Assembly: GCA_016748015.1 (NCBI GenBank)
Contig: JAAOMT010000512.1
Location: 1,560,893 to 1,624,892 of the forward strand
Direction of reading: 5' to 3'
From: Geosiphon pyriformis
Lineage: Eukaryota; Glomeromycota; Glomeromycetes; Archaeosporales; Geosiphonaceae
Length of the DNA: 64,000 nt
Every line of letters begins with the position of its first letter. Position 1 is the first letter of the stretch. Under the pieces are notes generated by a model. It saw only the letters and a list, made by a program, of their open reading frames with translations, ran no database searches and was not told where the DNA came from. The position numbers and the translations under genes are program-made. This document shows positions 1-12,194 of the stretch, one piece after another.

Positions 1-5
1 TAGAC

Positions 6-503
6 ATGGAAATTATCATTAACAACCAAACAATTTGCTATCAAAACACCAAAAAAAAGACAAAGAATGTACTATATCAGCAGTTACCAAAGAATAATAA
101 AAACTGGTCAGATAACATAATAGAAAAAATAAAGAACACTTTTGAGAAAATACTTATTATGACACCAACAGAAGAACTTACAAAAAAGAATTAGAAGCAA
201 TAAACAGAAAAACTTCTAATATTATACTGTTACTACCAATTAAGATGAAAGTTGAATATTTAAGAGTTGTATATTGACAAATCCAAGAAGATATTTAACC
301 AAAACATAATACAGCAAATTGAAGAATTTATTGGAAAAAAGACAAACTCAACACTACATGTGAGAACAATTTACCAACTACACAACATATTTCAAAACTA
401 TTCAGAAATACTGTTATACTCTGATATAGAAACCATAACCATTAACCAATGGAGAAAAATGAACAATACACAAATAGAAGACATGAAAAACAGAGTCAAA
501 TAA
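6..503 (+). pseudogene. ORF3-like frame of element F, frameshifted
   Basis: Two open stretches (6-194 and 267-503) join through the intervening frame after a one-base shift near 265 into about 165 codons. The frame lies between the off-window integrase and the 3' LTR, the same place as ORF3 in the other elements. It shares a faint ungapped pattern with their ORF3: a hydrophobic run ending in LLP or LLLP, then about 14 residues to an IDK triplet, then a helical stretch. No transmembrane segment, signal peptide or known domain is seen. Homology to ORF3 is inferred, not proven. Function is unknown. Confidence 0.4.
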
Positions 504-582
504 ACAATACTTGAAAAAAAAGTATTAGAATTAATTCAAAACAAAGATTTTAACAAAACTCAATATTAAAAGGAAAAGATAA

Positions 583-1408
583 TATTACTCATAAAAAGAA
601 AACAGATATAGAAAATAGCAGACCAATGAGAGAATAGTATTTAGCACATAAACACATTGCTCAACAATGTGGAGCAATGTCAGAAAACATGGCATATTGC
701 TCAGCAATATAGAGTGATGTTAGAAAATTAGAGCACATCGCTCAGCAATGTGAGCATTGCTCAAAAAATCATAGCACATTACTCGGAAATGTGAGTGATC
801 TCATAAAACATCAATTATGTATATATAGCAGTAGTGTTAGAAGTAGAAAAAAAAGGAATCTTTTAGTTAGAAATCTCCCATTCACAAATATTGAATAAAT
901 AAATTATTTACCATCCAAATCCACTCTTCATTATCAACACTCCATGTTGATAGCAATTGATACTTAACTACACTGAAACAATAGCTCTTGATTATGGCTA
1001 TTAATGGATACTAACTTGCATATTGCCTTGGCTCATTTCTTTATGCCATTTCTTTTATTTTCTTGTCTTAATTATTGTTATTACTAACTCTATTGAGGAT
1101 TAATGCACGGAGTACTGACATCAGGATATAGCACTAGTAAAAGACCCAGAAATAAGAGTAGAACACTCAATTGAGATTAGCTTACCAGAAAAAATACTGG
1201 CCATCATGCTGAGAAAAAAATTGACGAAACTGTGGTTTTAAGAAGCTACAAATAAAACTATTACCACTGAATCTCTGTCCATTATACAAAAGATTCAACC
1301 AAAAACCTTTAGATAAACACACCTTCAGATTTCTATCATTAACAACAGCTTTGAGCACCAAGTTACAGATTGCTATTTACTTTAACAACCAAATAATCAT
1401 CTGTAACA
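583..1408 (+). repeat. 3' LTR of element F (826 bp)
   Basis: It starts TATTAC (probably TGTTAC with G to A) after an A/G-rich tract and ends CTGTAACA. This matches the TGTTA...TAACA ends of the other LTRs here. The interior differs from them except for a short block around 1,110 with CTGACATCAGG, similar to CTGACATGAGG in the other family. Confidence 0.65.
645..828 (+). promoter_or_regulatory. U3 repeat cluster and TATA box of F LTR
   Basis: Degenerate units of the type ATTGCTCARCAATGTGAG, each partly palindromic, repeat about five times from 645 to 800. They are followed by a TATATATA motif at about 820-828. The order repeat cluster then TATA matches the other LTR family, although the repeat sequence differs. 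A promoter role is inferred from position. Confidence 0.45.
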
Positions 1409-2225
1409 ATGGGCATCAGCAAATGTTGAAAAAGACAACACCTCTTTCACTACCAGGTTTGAAATGAAATTTAGAACTTCTATCTTAATATTCAAATGGT
1501 GTATGAAATTAGAAAGAAGAACTCAAGGCCCTGATGAGGTTGTGACAAAATATGCCAAAGCAATAAAAAAACTCATTAAATAGGTAGACTCTGGAAGAAA
1601 TTGAACAGAAGAGCAGAAAATACATTCCTTTACAAAAGGACTGAAAACTGATCTATTATATGCTTTTTGGCCTCTTCTGGCCTTGAAAAATAATCCTACA
1701 ATGGATATGGCCATTGAACTTGCCCAAAGAATAGAAGATAACCAAAGAATGCATCTGGGATCCACTCTTTCAGTTTTTGCTCCTGTATCTATTATGGCTT
1801 CTGCTTCACAAATGGTTGCTACCTCCTTTGCTGCCCAAACTTAAGATCCAAATAAACAATTAATAGATAGGCTTATAGCAAATCTTGTCTGGCTATTAGA
1901 ATTTTTGGTCCAAGCAGTTAGAGAGAATTAACAAACTCAAAGATCCAGATTTGAAACCCATTTCAATTAGCCTCAACAACCACCATATCAAAGACAGCAA
2001 AATCATGGCCCACCTGTGTGCTATTGCTGTGGACTAACTGGACACTTTTCAAGAGATTGCAACAATTCTTTATTGCCTCCTCCAGCTCTTAGAAATAATG
2101 ATACTTAAAATAACAGATTCAACAGTAATAATGTTCCCAATTAAAGACCCAATCATGCCAACATCAATTTTTTTGGAGAGGATTCTCTAGTTGAAGTCAC
2201 TATTTATTAGCTTTTAAACTGGTAG
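1409..2225 (+). pseudogene. gag (3' half) of element E
   Basis: Capsid-type sequence including the ERRTQGPDEVVTKYAKA region, then a proline-rich linker and a CCHC nucleic-acid-binding knuckle (CYCCGLTGHFSRDC, about 2,018-2,061). Gag packages element RNA in the particle. The frame has several TAA/TAG codons where other copies have CAA or CAG. It ends at TAG 2,223-2,225, one codon after the heptamer TTTAAAC. The N-terminal half was separated by the insertion of F. Confidence 0.75.
2213..2219 (+). promoter_or_regulatory. Putative -1 frameshift site TTTAAAC (E)
   Basis: In the gag frame the bases read T TTA AAC, followed by TGG and the stop TAG. A -1 slip here leads directly into the pol frame. 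The heptamer fits the canonical X XXY YYZ form. It is conserved in D (TTTAAAC) and, as TTTAAAT, in A and C. Confidence 0.65.
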
Positions 2226-5200
2226 GTGCATCTCCAAAGGGTGAGAGTACAAGCCAACCAGAAGAAAACCTCTTTTACACTTTTAACCTAACTAATAATA
2301 ATCATGATATGGACAAACTGGCAATCAACCTCTCTGACTTAACAAGAAAGAAGAAAAAAGCCAAGATTGATTTCGTTCTAAATCCCAACAAAGTCTCAAC
2401 TTTTGCTGCTGACAACAATGAGCCATCAAAGGCTAAAGTTTTTAAAAATTCTCCAAAATTGAAACCCCCAGAAATTGTACAAAAATCTGGACCCTATTCT
2501 GTTATTAAAGATCTTATGGAAACTCCAACACACATTACATTTGGCCAACTAATGACCCATTTACAATTCAGAAAAGATCTTTATAAATTCTTAATACCAA
2601 AAAAGAAAACACTAAAAACCAACAAATGCCTTCATCAAGTTGGACTTGCTGACAACAGCAATATCACTTCTCTGATTTGTAAAGCCCAAATGGCTGGCTA
2701 TTTCATTAATTTAATCCTAGACAGTGGATCATCTGTCAGTGTAATTGCCAAACACTTTTTGGAAGCCATTGGAAGAAAAATTGATGAACTTTTTACTTGG
2801 CTTATAACTAATATACATGATAACAAAAAGAAAGGTTTGGGTATAGCCAAAGCCATTCCTGTTCGCATCAATGGTATTAGCATTGAAACAAATATGGAAG
2901 TATCTGAAGCAAAAGAGTATACCATCATTGTTGATAATAAGTGGCTTAAGAAAGCCAAAGCACTATTTGACTATGAACTGTGTAAGCTAACCATTAGATG
3001 TGGTAAAAAACCTATTGTAGTTAAATGCTATTATTAGACAACTCTTCCAGCAACCAAACAGAATCAAGAAAAAGAACAATTAGATGAATTAGATGATGAT
3101 GAAAGTGATGATAAAGATCAAAAAAAACCAAAAGAAACTGTTGAACTTGTCTATACTATCTTTACCAGTAATGGCAAGCCACTGGACAATGTTAAAGCTA
3201 ACAAAGAAGAAATCATGGTAAATGACAAGCTGATCTGCTGGCCCTACTATGATATCTTTAGAAAAACCTTTGACAGAAAACCTAACAAGAAAGCCAAATA
3301 CAGTTATTAGTGGCATGGCTCTTGTGCATAGTACTGGTGTAATAAACTTTTGTATTTACCAAATAATAAATGCAAATCCTGCCTGATCTATTATAAAGAT
3401 TGGGAACCAATTAGCTTAATATCTTGAAAAAAACTTAAAAAAGTACAAAAGTTTTTTGAGAATAAACCATCTGAAATCCAATTATTAGTTGTAAAACAAA
3501 GAGAACCTTCCCCTAAAGAAAAAAAATAGACATTGAAAATCTGTTGGCTAAAAATAGTCCAATTATTTCAAAAAAAGGTAACACCTCTGGACAAACCCAT
3601 GTAATACAATACACCATCACTACAAAAGAAACTTGTCTCATCTATTTGAAGCCTTATCAATTCAATTAATACAATAATGAGTTTATCAAGAAAAAAATAA
3701 ACCAGATAAAAGATCTTGAATTTATACAAGAAACCAAGAGTGAATGGGCTTTTTTAATTGTAGTGGTATCCAAGAAAGATGGAATCCTACATTTTTGTGT
3801 TGACTACTGCCAACTAAATGTCATCACTATAAGAGACATGTACCCACTTCCCAAAATTAATGCAATGCTAGATAAATTCAATGGTGCTGCTTTTTTCTCA
3901 ATCATTGACTTAACTGCTGGATTCTGGCAAGTAGAGATGGATCCAGAAAGCAGAAAAAAACTGTCTTTATCACCAAGTATGGCACCTATGAATTTACAAT
4001 CATGCCTTTTGGTCTCACCAATGCTCCTTCTACCTTTCAATGCCTAATGAATAAAGTGTTTGAATCAGTAAAAGAAAACTTTGTTCTGGTTTACTTAGAC
4101 GACATAATAGTATATTCAAAAACCTGAGATGAACACCTTAAACATTTACAGAAGGTTTTTGACCTGCTCAGAAATGCTGGTCTTAAAATCAACTCAATTA
4201 AATTTTTCTTTAAACACTAATCTACCCAGTTTCTTGGTTATCTTATTATGAAAGATGAAATCTTCTCTGACCCAGCTAAAGTTGAAAAAGTTCAGAACAT
4301 TAGACAACCAATAAATGTTCCTGAACTATGCTCTTTTTTTGGTTTGGCCTCTTATTATCATAAATTTATCAAAAATTTCTCCAAAATTGCCTTTCCTCTT
4401 AATCAGCTACTCAGAAAAAATGTTAATTATTACTGAGACACTCATCAACAAAAAACTTTTAAAATTCAAAAGGAAAAACTTGTTACTGAACCAATTCTCA
4501 AGCAACCTGATTTGGACCAATCTTTTATTCTCTATACTGATGCACCTGGCTATGGATTTAGTGCTGTTTTTTCACAGAAAGATAAAAATGGCAGAGAACA
4601 TGTTATAGCATATGCCAGTAGATTCCTCACACCAGCAGAAAAGAACTATTCAGTTACTGAACAAGAATGTTTAGCAGTAGTTTGGACTACTAGCTACTGG
4701 GATCAATATCTTTTTGATGCAAAATTGTTAGTGGTAACAGATCATTAAGCCTTGGTTTGGCTGCACAATAAAAAGAAGCTGGAACACAAACAAATAACTT
4801 GCTAGATACTCCACTTGGATGAATTTGACTATGATATTTAACACTACAAAAGAACAAATCATCAAAATGCCGATGTTTTCTTTAAACTTACTATCTAGTG
4901 ATAGTACAACCTCTCAAACCAAACCAACTTAATTATTAGTAACTCCTTTATAAACAAACATGATAATAAATTTGGACAATTACTCTGTTTTAATAGAATT
5001 TTTGGGTAAAGAACAATACTCACTAGAATATACTCAACAGCAAAGAGAACATTTGCACAAACAATTAAATTTCTATTTGATCTGCCAAAACCAATTATAT
5101 AAAATAAACAGAAAAGATTTTAACCACCCCCAAAGAGTCATTAGATTTGAAGAAAAAGAAATTGTAATATACAACATGCATACTGACCCATTAGCTGAAC

Positions 5201-6278
5201 ACTTTGGAAAAACAAAACAATTCAGAAAACCTTAGCTCACTATTATTGGCCTATCTTGGGAAAAAACATTGCTGAATACATTAAAACCTATGACATCTGT
5301 CAAAGAAAAGACAAATCCAATCACAAAGAAAATATCCATCCAATCTCTGTTGGTCAACCATTTGACAGAATTAGTATAAATGTTGTTGAACCTTTAATAA
5401 TAACTCCTGATAATAATAGATATATTATTACAGCTATTGACTATCTTACAAAATGGGTAGAAGCAAGAGCCACTCCAGACCAAACAGCAGTCTCAATAGT
5501 CAAATTCATTTATGAAGATATCATCTGTCATCATGGCTGCTCCAAAGAACTTTTATCTGATAGAGAAAGAGCTTTTCTTAGTACACTGGTTGAAGAACTT
5601 TGTAGAAAAATGGGAATACATCATAAACTTTTCTCTTCTTATCACCCCCAAACAAATAGTCTAGTGAAACATTTCAATAGAACACTATTTGAAACCTTAG
5701 CCAAAACCAGTGAAGAAACAAATTTATGGAACAAATTACTGCCTTCAGCTTTGTTTGCTTATAGAACTGTAAATTATGACATAACAAGTTATGAACCTTT
5801 TTATCTGCTTTATAAATACATGGCAACACTACCAATAGAAACTGATATTAAAACAATACTCTTTAAAGAGATCACAATAGGAAATTACAAAAACATTTTG
5901 CAAAGAAGACTTGGTACCATTTTTGACTCCTTGATAGAAATACGAATAATTGCTTTTGAAAAGATAAAACAGTTTCAAGAAAAGCTTAAGAAAAAGAAAA
6001 CCTATAAAACACTTTCTTTAAGTGTTGGTGACTTGGTATTGGAATATTGTTCAAACAGAAACAATGTTTATGATGATAAATTCTCTAGCCAGTAGAAAGG
6101 ACCCTTTATAGTCAACAAAGTTTTAAACAATGGTTTTTATATTTATCAAGATTAATCTGGAACAATCTTCAATAATCATTCTGTTCATGGTACATGACTC
6201 AAAAAATATCATAAACGACCTGATTGGCTGTCTGTTATGGTAATACCAACTCAAATGATCAGCAAAAATCAAGTATAA
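2220..6278 (+). pseudogene. pol of element E (PR-RT-RNase H-IN)
   Basis: Order of domains: aspartic protease (LDSGSSVSVIAKHF, near 2,716-2,757), linker, reverse transcriptase (FCVDYCQLN near 3,793; intact YLDD near 4,092-4,103), RNase H (LYTDAPGYG near 4,533 and a TDH motif near 4,738), then integrase with a zinc-binding HHCC part and a DDE core around 5,350-5,690, and a GPF-type tail after 6,090. The first Cys of the HHCC pair is Tyr (YDICQ), and the conserved SDRG reads SDRE. At least four frameshifts and many stops make it non-functional. No chromodomain is seen at the C-terminus. Confidence 0.8.
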
Positions 6279-6976
6279 ATGAATGCACCATTCCCAAAAC
6301 AGAGGTATTTTCAATCAACATGAACAATTATTTTCTGGATCAAAACATTCAAAATGTTTTCTATACTCTCCATGAGTATTGGATCAAAAACTATTCAAAT
6401 GCTACTCTGATCATTGGAAAACAAACCACCATAACTGATAACAGTAAAACATATACTGTTATTAGACCAAAAAAAACTACTACCAGAAAAGAAAGAATTG
6501 GTAGTAAAATGAATAAATATTTGTTGGAAAGTATAACAGCAGCTATACTTTTACCTTCCAACACAATTGGAAAAACACTCCAAGAAATCTTACCCATAGA
6601 TAAAAACTTGTCATATAAAAGACAATTAGAACTCTATGGTTGCCTTGATGAAATTATAGAGGATATGAAACTTATGAAAAAAACAACTTCAGAGATACAG
6701 GCAAAAATTTTGGGCATTATATGGTTAAATGTTCCAAGAGTTTTAACTATTGCTAAAAGAGCCAAAACTTTAATACAAAGATTTGGTCTCTTGGATACAA
6801 AACTCATTTTGCCTTAAGTATTATATATCTTATCCACAAAAGACTTCAACAAACTAGTTAGCTTTAAGTTAGATAAAACCCTTTAAATAGATTACATTAT
6901 AAATAGCTTGATTTTACCAAAGCTCAATCTCTTTGGAGAGGATGATATTATGGTTGAAACTTATACTTCTTATTAA
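6224..6976 (+). pseudogene. ORF3 of element E (unknown protein)
   Basis: Open from TTG 6,224 to 6,817, then continuing past TAA (CAA in other copies) to a stop at 6,974-6,976 inside the 3' LTR. It overlaps the pol end by about 55 bases in the -1 frame. The frame begins right after a TGA that is also present in D. The first in-frame ATG is near codon 33. The protein is rich in Lys, Ile and Leu, with no predicted signal peptide, membrane helix or motif I recognise. It occupies the env position, but nothing in it looks like an envelope protein. Confidence 0.6.
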
Positions 6977-7611
6977 ATATTATATGTATTAGCCACTGAT
7001 GTCATATGAATTAGCCACTCTATTTTTAGAAAATGATCATTGATCTGATTATTGACCTAGTTATTGACTTGATCATTGACCACTTTTGATAGCTATATAA
7101 GCAATGAATCTTTTAGCTGTAGAAAAGCATGTAAAAATCAAAAAAATAAAAGAAATAAAATAACAACTTCATCTCAATCCTTTTTTTATCACTAATTTCC
7201 GTTTTCCTACTTTCAAGTATCTGAACATCTTAAAGATAAAAGATTACTTGTTGGTTATTCTCTACCTTTTCCTGAAACGTGTAATTACAGCATTTGAAGA
7301 CTATTGAATAAAACATGACTGAAAAATACATCTGATACCTGATATTGAATTTTAAGAGCACTGACATGAGGCATAAAATTATACCAGGTGTGATTATTTG
7401 TTGACAGTATAAACTATCTTTTTACCTTCAGATTTCCTGGTTATTTTTAGAAAAGTACAGTGACTGAGATATTTTATAAGACTGATCTTGCACATTGAAT
7501 CCATACTTATTCAATTCACTCTTTGAAGTTGAATTCTCTTTGATTCCTTTCATCACTCTACAATTCTGTTCTCCCTTGTTATCTGTTAACTTGTTACTCT
7601 AATTTGTAACA
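6946..7611 (+). repeat. 3' LTR of element E (666 bp, subfamily I)
   Basis: Starts TATTATGGTTGAAAC after the purine tract GGAGAGGATGA and ends TTTGTAACA, with ATAT following. Contains the U3 12-bp array (about 7,033-7,080) and TATATAAG at 7,094-7,101. The order and sequence match the LTRs of A and D. Confidence 0.85.
7033..7101 (+). promoter_or_regulatory. U3 array and TATA box, E LTR
   Basis: About four degenerate copies of TGATCATTGACC lie just upstream of AGCTATATAAGCAATGA. A TATA box in this spot, with upstream tandem binding-site-like units, is what an LTR promoter would need. Transcription itself cannot be seen. Confidence 0.5.
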
Positions 7612-10600
7612 ATATCTTTATATATTATTAGTCAATAGTATAGATTTATTGTTTTTTCCAAAGTAGTGTTTTTGTTAAAGTATTTTATAATTGGATTTAT
7701 ATGTATACTATGTAAAACAGTTTTTTTTATTGTCTTTTATAACTTGTTGTAAGATAGTACAGTTTTGGTATTTTCAATAATATAATTAATTGTTTTAAAT
7801 AAAATAATTGTGGACTTGTTTTCATATAACATTTTGTTTTTGTTAAAATAATTTTTTTTTGAATTAAAGTGTTGATAGATATTGATATAATTGCTAATAG
7901 ATAGTTGTATTTATGAATTTGGAATTAAATTTGTATTATTCTTAACAAACTGTTAACATTTGTGTTTTTGGTTTTTTCTTTATAATGTATTTTGTATAAA
8001 AATTGTTGTAAATAAGTATTTTATTATGTATATTATTCTTCTAATTGTGACTTGCTAAGTAACCAAATAAGTTTTTTGTAATTAATATATAAATCAAATA
8101 GTTGGCAAAAATAGTGTTTCTAATTTTGTACTGCTTAGTAAATAATAAGACATTTTAAATCTGTTGTATTGTATATTTTTTTACTGTATTAATACTACAA
8201 CTGGTATAAGTAATTAGATGTTTTTAATTGTCTGGTTTAATTTGTAATAGAATAATTTTTAGTATATTTTTTGAGGCATTTATAACAATAATAAAGCATT
8301 TATTAAAGTCTAAATAAATCAATATTAATGCTTTTATTAAGCATTATTTAAGATAATCAAAAGTCTCTTACTGTTTTTTTTTTTATAAATATGAAACATA
8401 TTTTGACAGTAGGTAATAAAATAGTTTTACAATATTAGAAAAACTTTTAACAAATCTGCAATAATATTTAGCCAGTTTTAAAAAAATTTTTAGTTCTTAT
8501 AAATTGGTTAGGACTAAAAAGTCCTTGATTTTTTTAACTTTGTTAGAATCTGGTTTTACTTTATTTTTATTTATTATATATTCTAAAAATTTTAGTTCAG
8601 TCTTTTTAAAGAAGTATTTATCAAAATTGAGTTTTAGTTTGATGCTTTAGAGACAATCAAAAACTGGTTAAAAGTAGAGCAAATGATTATTAAATATTTC
8701 AAAAAACACATTAGTATTGTTTAAGTATACTACTACTGATTTCCAGTGAATTTTTTTATATATAATATCCATAAACACTAAAAAATAGCAGAAGCATTAC
8801 ATTAAATTCAAAATTTTTGTCTCAAATAGTAAATGTTGTTTTTTTTTGTTCTTAGAATCTATTTCGACTTGTTAATATCTACTGGCTAAGTCTAATAAGA
8901 ATAACCATTTTTTATTTTCTAGATTATCCAAAATTTTCTGAATAAAAAAAATCAGATAGTTATTTCCTCAAATAATACTGTTGAGCTTTCAGTAATTTAC
9001 ACAGAATCATATTTTTTTATTTTTTTTGGTAACCAATACTATTGGAAAAGACTAAAAGCTTAACAATTCTTTAATTAATTTATTATTTAGCATTCATTGT
9101 ACTTTTTGTTTAATTAAGTTGTTACTTATTAAAGTTACTTAATAAGCTTATTGTTTAATAGACCTGGCATCTTCTGTATTGATTTGGTGTTTTATAATAT
9201 TAGTGTATCCAAATTTATTTTTATTAACAAAGTTATTAGTGTATTAATTTAAGAAAATTTTAAGTTGTATTTGTTGTAGTATATTTAAATTTTCTAGTTT
9301 TAGTCTAGTAATTTCTTTTGGTATAAACAAATAGCTTTTTTTTGACAAATTTTATATTTTTAAAATAATGTTACAATATAAAAATAGTTGTGTAAAATCA
9401 GAAATAAGTTAAAATTTCTTGGAATTTTGAATGTTCAAAGAAATGAAACCAATAAAAGTTTCTTCAAAAATCTTGATAACATTTTTTATAAAATTGTGAA
9501 AAAAGATTTTGAAATGTTTATAAGCTTTAACAAATATATATAGATTAGTAACATCAGCTAAAGAACAGATTTTTGGATTAATTTCAAATAATAGAGCTTA
9601 ATTCTAAATTTTCCAATCCACATTTAGAATGTACTATTAATACAGAGAAATAAAAATAATCATGTTAATGTAAATAAGTTCTATTTTGTCATTATTATTT
9701 TCTATGAAATTAACTAATATATTTCCTCTTTTATTTGATTTAACCTCTTTAATTTCTTGAGCAATAAGATCTAATTTTTTATGTGTGGTAACAAAAGTTA
9801 ATTGTAGTATTTTTATAAAAAGCAAAAAAATAGCTTGGACAATTTTTTCTTGTAATTCAATCATGTAAAGTTTATTGAAATTGTTTTATAGCATTACAAT
9901 AATGTTTTCTGTGTATTTTATATCAATAATTCTTTTTTTTATGTCAATTTTTTTTTTGCAAGATTTAACTAAAATACAACTTGGATTATAGTGCTAATAA
10001 AAATTTTTAAAGCTATTTTCATATCTATTTTCACAAAAAAATATAAGACTATAACTATGAGAATTTGTTCAGAATATTTTAAGTCAAATCTAACATTATT
10101 TGTGTATGCTTTTTCAAAGCATATTTTTTTGTTATTATTACTATACTACTTTAATTCCAACTCCTTGAAAAAATTAAAATAAGTAAGATATTGTTCTATT
10201 TTAATAGTCCTATTCAGCTCTTAAAATAACATGTTTTTAGTTGTAAATTCATATTTTTTCTCAGATTTTATTAGTTTTAAAATTATAGTGTTTTTGGAAT
10301 TGAATTAATTAATAAATCACACTTATTACAATATTGGAAATAATAAAAAATCAAAAAATAATCACATAGCTTTGTATTAAAATTAGTCAATCTTTGTTTC
10401 TGTTTTTTTTGAGTAAAAACAAGCTCTTAATAATGTTTGTAAAATTGTTCTAAGTTGTTTATACTAAAACCAAAAATGTTAGAGTTAAAAATGTAATATG
10501 TTTTAACAGACTTCAATGAATTGTTCTTTATTTCTAAAATTTTGTTTAGTGTTGTACTTTTGACTTTGGTACTTGTCATTTTCCGATTTTATTTTTATTA

Positions 10601-12194
10601 TGTAGGTAACTATTCAATTACAAAAAGACTCTTTATCATACAGCATCTATAGATGTTTTTTTACATATCTAGTCATTAATAAAAATGGTATATTAACATG
10701 ATTTGTCATATGTTCTGTCTTACCCAAAATGTTATTCCACATTTTTTTGTTAAAAAAAATTTATCCACATACAAAACAAAGTTTGTTGTTTTATTTTTTT
10801 TGTTATTTAAGTCATTCAAAATATTCAAAAATACATAGATGGCAGTAATATTTGGTAGTTATTAGCCAGTCTTTATTATCACTATAGCAAGTGTATATTA
10901 ATAATAATTTTTTTTATAATCAACACATATTAACTTTGATTAATAGTAAATTAGATTTTTTTTTTCAATGGCAATATAATATTAATGTATAAAAATAGTA
11001 GCTGAAAATAAGATATTATTTTGTTTTTTTTTATTTGTTTTTTCTTCTTATGTAAGAGGTAATGATAGCTTTATTCTAAAATTGTTAGCCCAAAACACTT
11101 GGTAAGTTTTTAATATTGGCTGTAAAACTATTTCTTTGAATTTGATTAGTGATTAATCTAAGATTTGAATTCTAAAATGTTCATATATAGTGAGTACTCA
11201 AACATATTGCTTATTAAAAATGATCTGAAATTTTTGTGTATTTTAGTCTAGTGTAATGTTGGCTTTAAATAGCCAATTATTTTTAATTAGAACTTAATAT
11301 TAAGTGGCTTCTATAATAAGTACTTTTGTTAAGATTTGGATGCCACTAATTTTGAAAGGAAAATTGGCAATTTTTTTTATTAGTATTTTGGTATTCTTAT
11401 CTGTGGTAATTATTTTAGCAGTGGTTGCATAATCTACTTAGTGATTTAGTTGGTTTATAAGTTGTTTTGTGATTATACTATTTGTAAATCTACTGTTAAA
11501 TATTAATTTAATATTTAATTGTTCTATTTTAATATTAGTATATATTGTCATAATTAGCTTATTCTAATTAATAACAGCTCTATTAAAAAAATTAGTGGTG
11601 TTCAAACTGTTAATATTAAATAAAAATATAATAGCCAAGATATTATTTTCAGTAATTGTGGTAAAAAAAATTGTTTTGGTAGTCTAATTGGTAATTTCAA
11701 TTACATCTTTTTTTTTAAAAAGTAAAGTATTACCAAAATTCAAAGTTTTCATAAAATCAAAATATAATGTCTAATTTAGATATTCTGTTTGTGCTGCTTA
11801 AGACTATATGTTGTTACAATTTATTGATTAGAGTGGTTTATTGATAAGTTGTGTCTGATTTTTATTATTGTTTTATTATTTTTGATTATAGTTAATAACT
11901 TAGAATCTGGAGTTGTTATATATTAAAGCTTGATATTAAGGTGTTGTTTGTATTATTGCTTGTAATTGCTAATAATAATTTTAAGACAGTTGAAATAAAT
12001 ACTATAGTTGTTAATATTAAAATACAGAATATTGGAGTTTTATAAATTAAGAATATTTAGGTTGTTGTTAATATTGGTTTTTTTAATTCTGGTCTGTTAA
12101 TTTTTTGTAACAATTTCTAACAATGTAACCAAATTTTTGACAGTAGTAGTAATTGCAGAAATTTTGTTTTTAAGATTACTATTGTTGTTAATAT
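7612..12194 (-). pseudogene. Element G: ancient decayed Ty3/gypsy pol and gag end
   Basis: No ORF of note survives, but the reverse strand reads as an eroded gypsy polyprotein. From high to low coordinates: a gag CCHC knuckle near 12,105-12,165 with its first Cys and its His turned to Tyr; a protease-to-linker stretch near 11,130-11,330 (KVLIIEAT, then NNWLFKANITLD); an RT with VVYLNN in place of VVYLDD near 8,730 and an RT C-terminus ending LAKYYCRFVKSF near 8,430-8,640; and RNase H remnants including YINYKKLIWLL near 8,040-8,080. It is much more diverged than A, C, D or E and belongs to another gypsy lineage. E interrupts it on the left and A on the right. Confidence 0.6.

Larger units (their letters stand above)
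1..1408 (+). mobile_element. Element F: 3' end of a Ty3/gypsy-like LTR retrotransposon
   Basis: The window opens in the last part of an LTR element whose 5' portion lies off-window. It holds an ORF3-like reading frame, a purine-rich tract just before 583, and one LTR. The LTR ends in TAACA at 1,408, and from 1,409 the sequence continues abruptly as gag of element E. The same gag stretch runs uninterrupted in element D near 27,336. F was therefore inserted into E. The expected 4-bp duplication on the right is ATGG; its left partner is not visible. F carries an LTR unlike those of A, C, D and E. Confidence 0.7.
1409..7611 (+). mobile_element. Element E: 5'-interrupted Ty3/gypsy retrotransposon
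   Basis: A plus-strand copy of the same family as A, C and D. It has gag from 1,409, pol 2,220-6,278, ORF3 6,224-6,976 and a 3' LTR at 6,946-7,611. Its 5' LTR and gag start lie left of the window because F interrupts gag at 1,408. The right flank is ATAT (7,612-7,615), the same 4 bp that flank A, D and a solo LTR. Stops and frameshifts are scattered through all ORFs, so the copy is inactive. Confidence 0.85.

Noticed and set aside
9637-10182. Short ORFs in the G region
   Set aside because: Low-complexity AT-rich frames within decayed gypsy sequence; no independent coding evidence.
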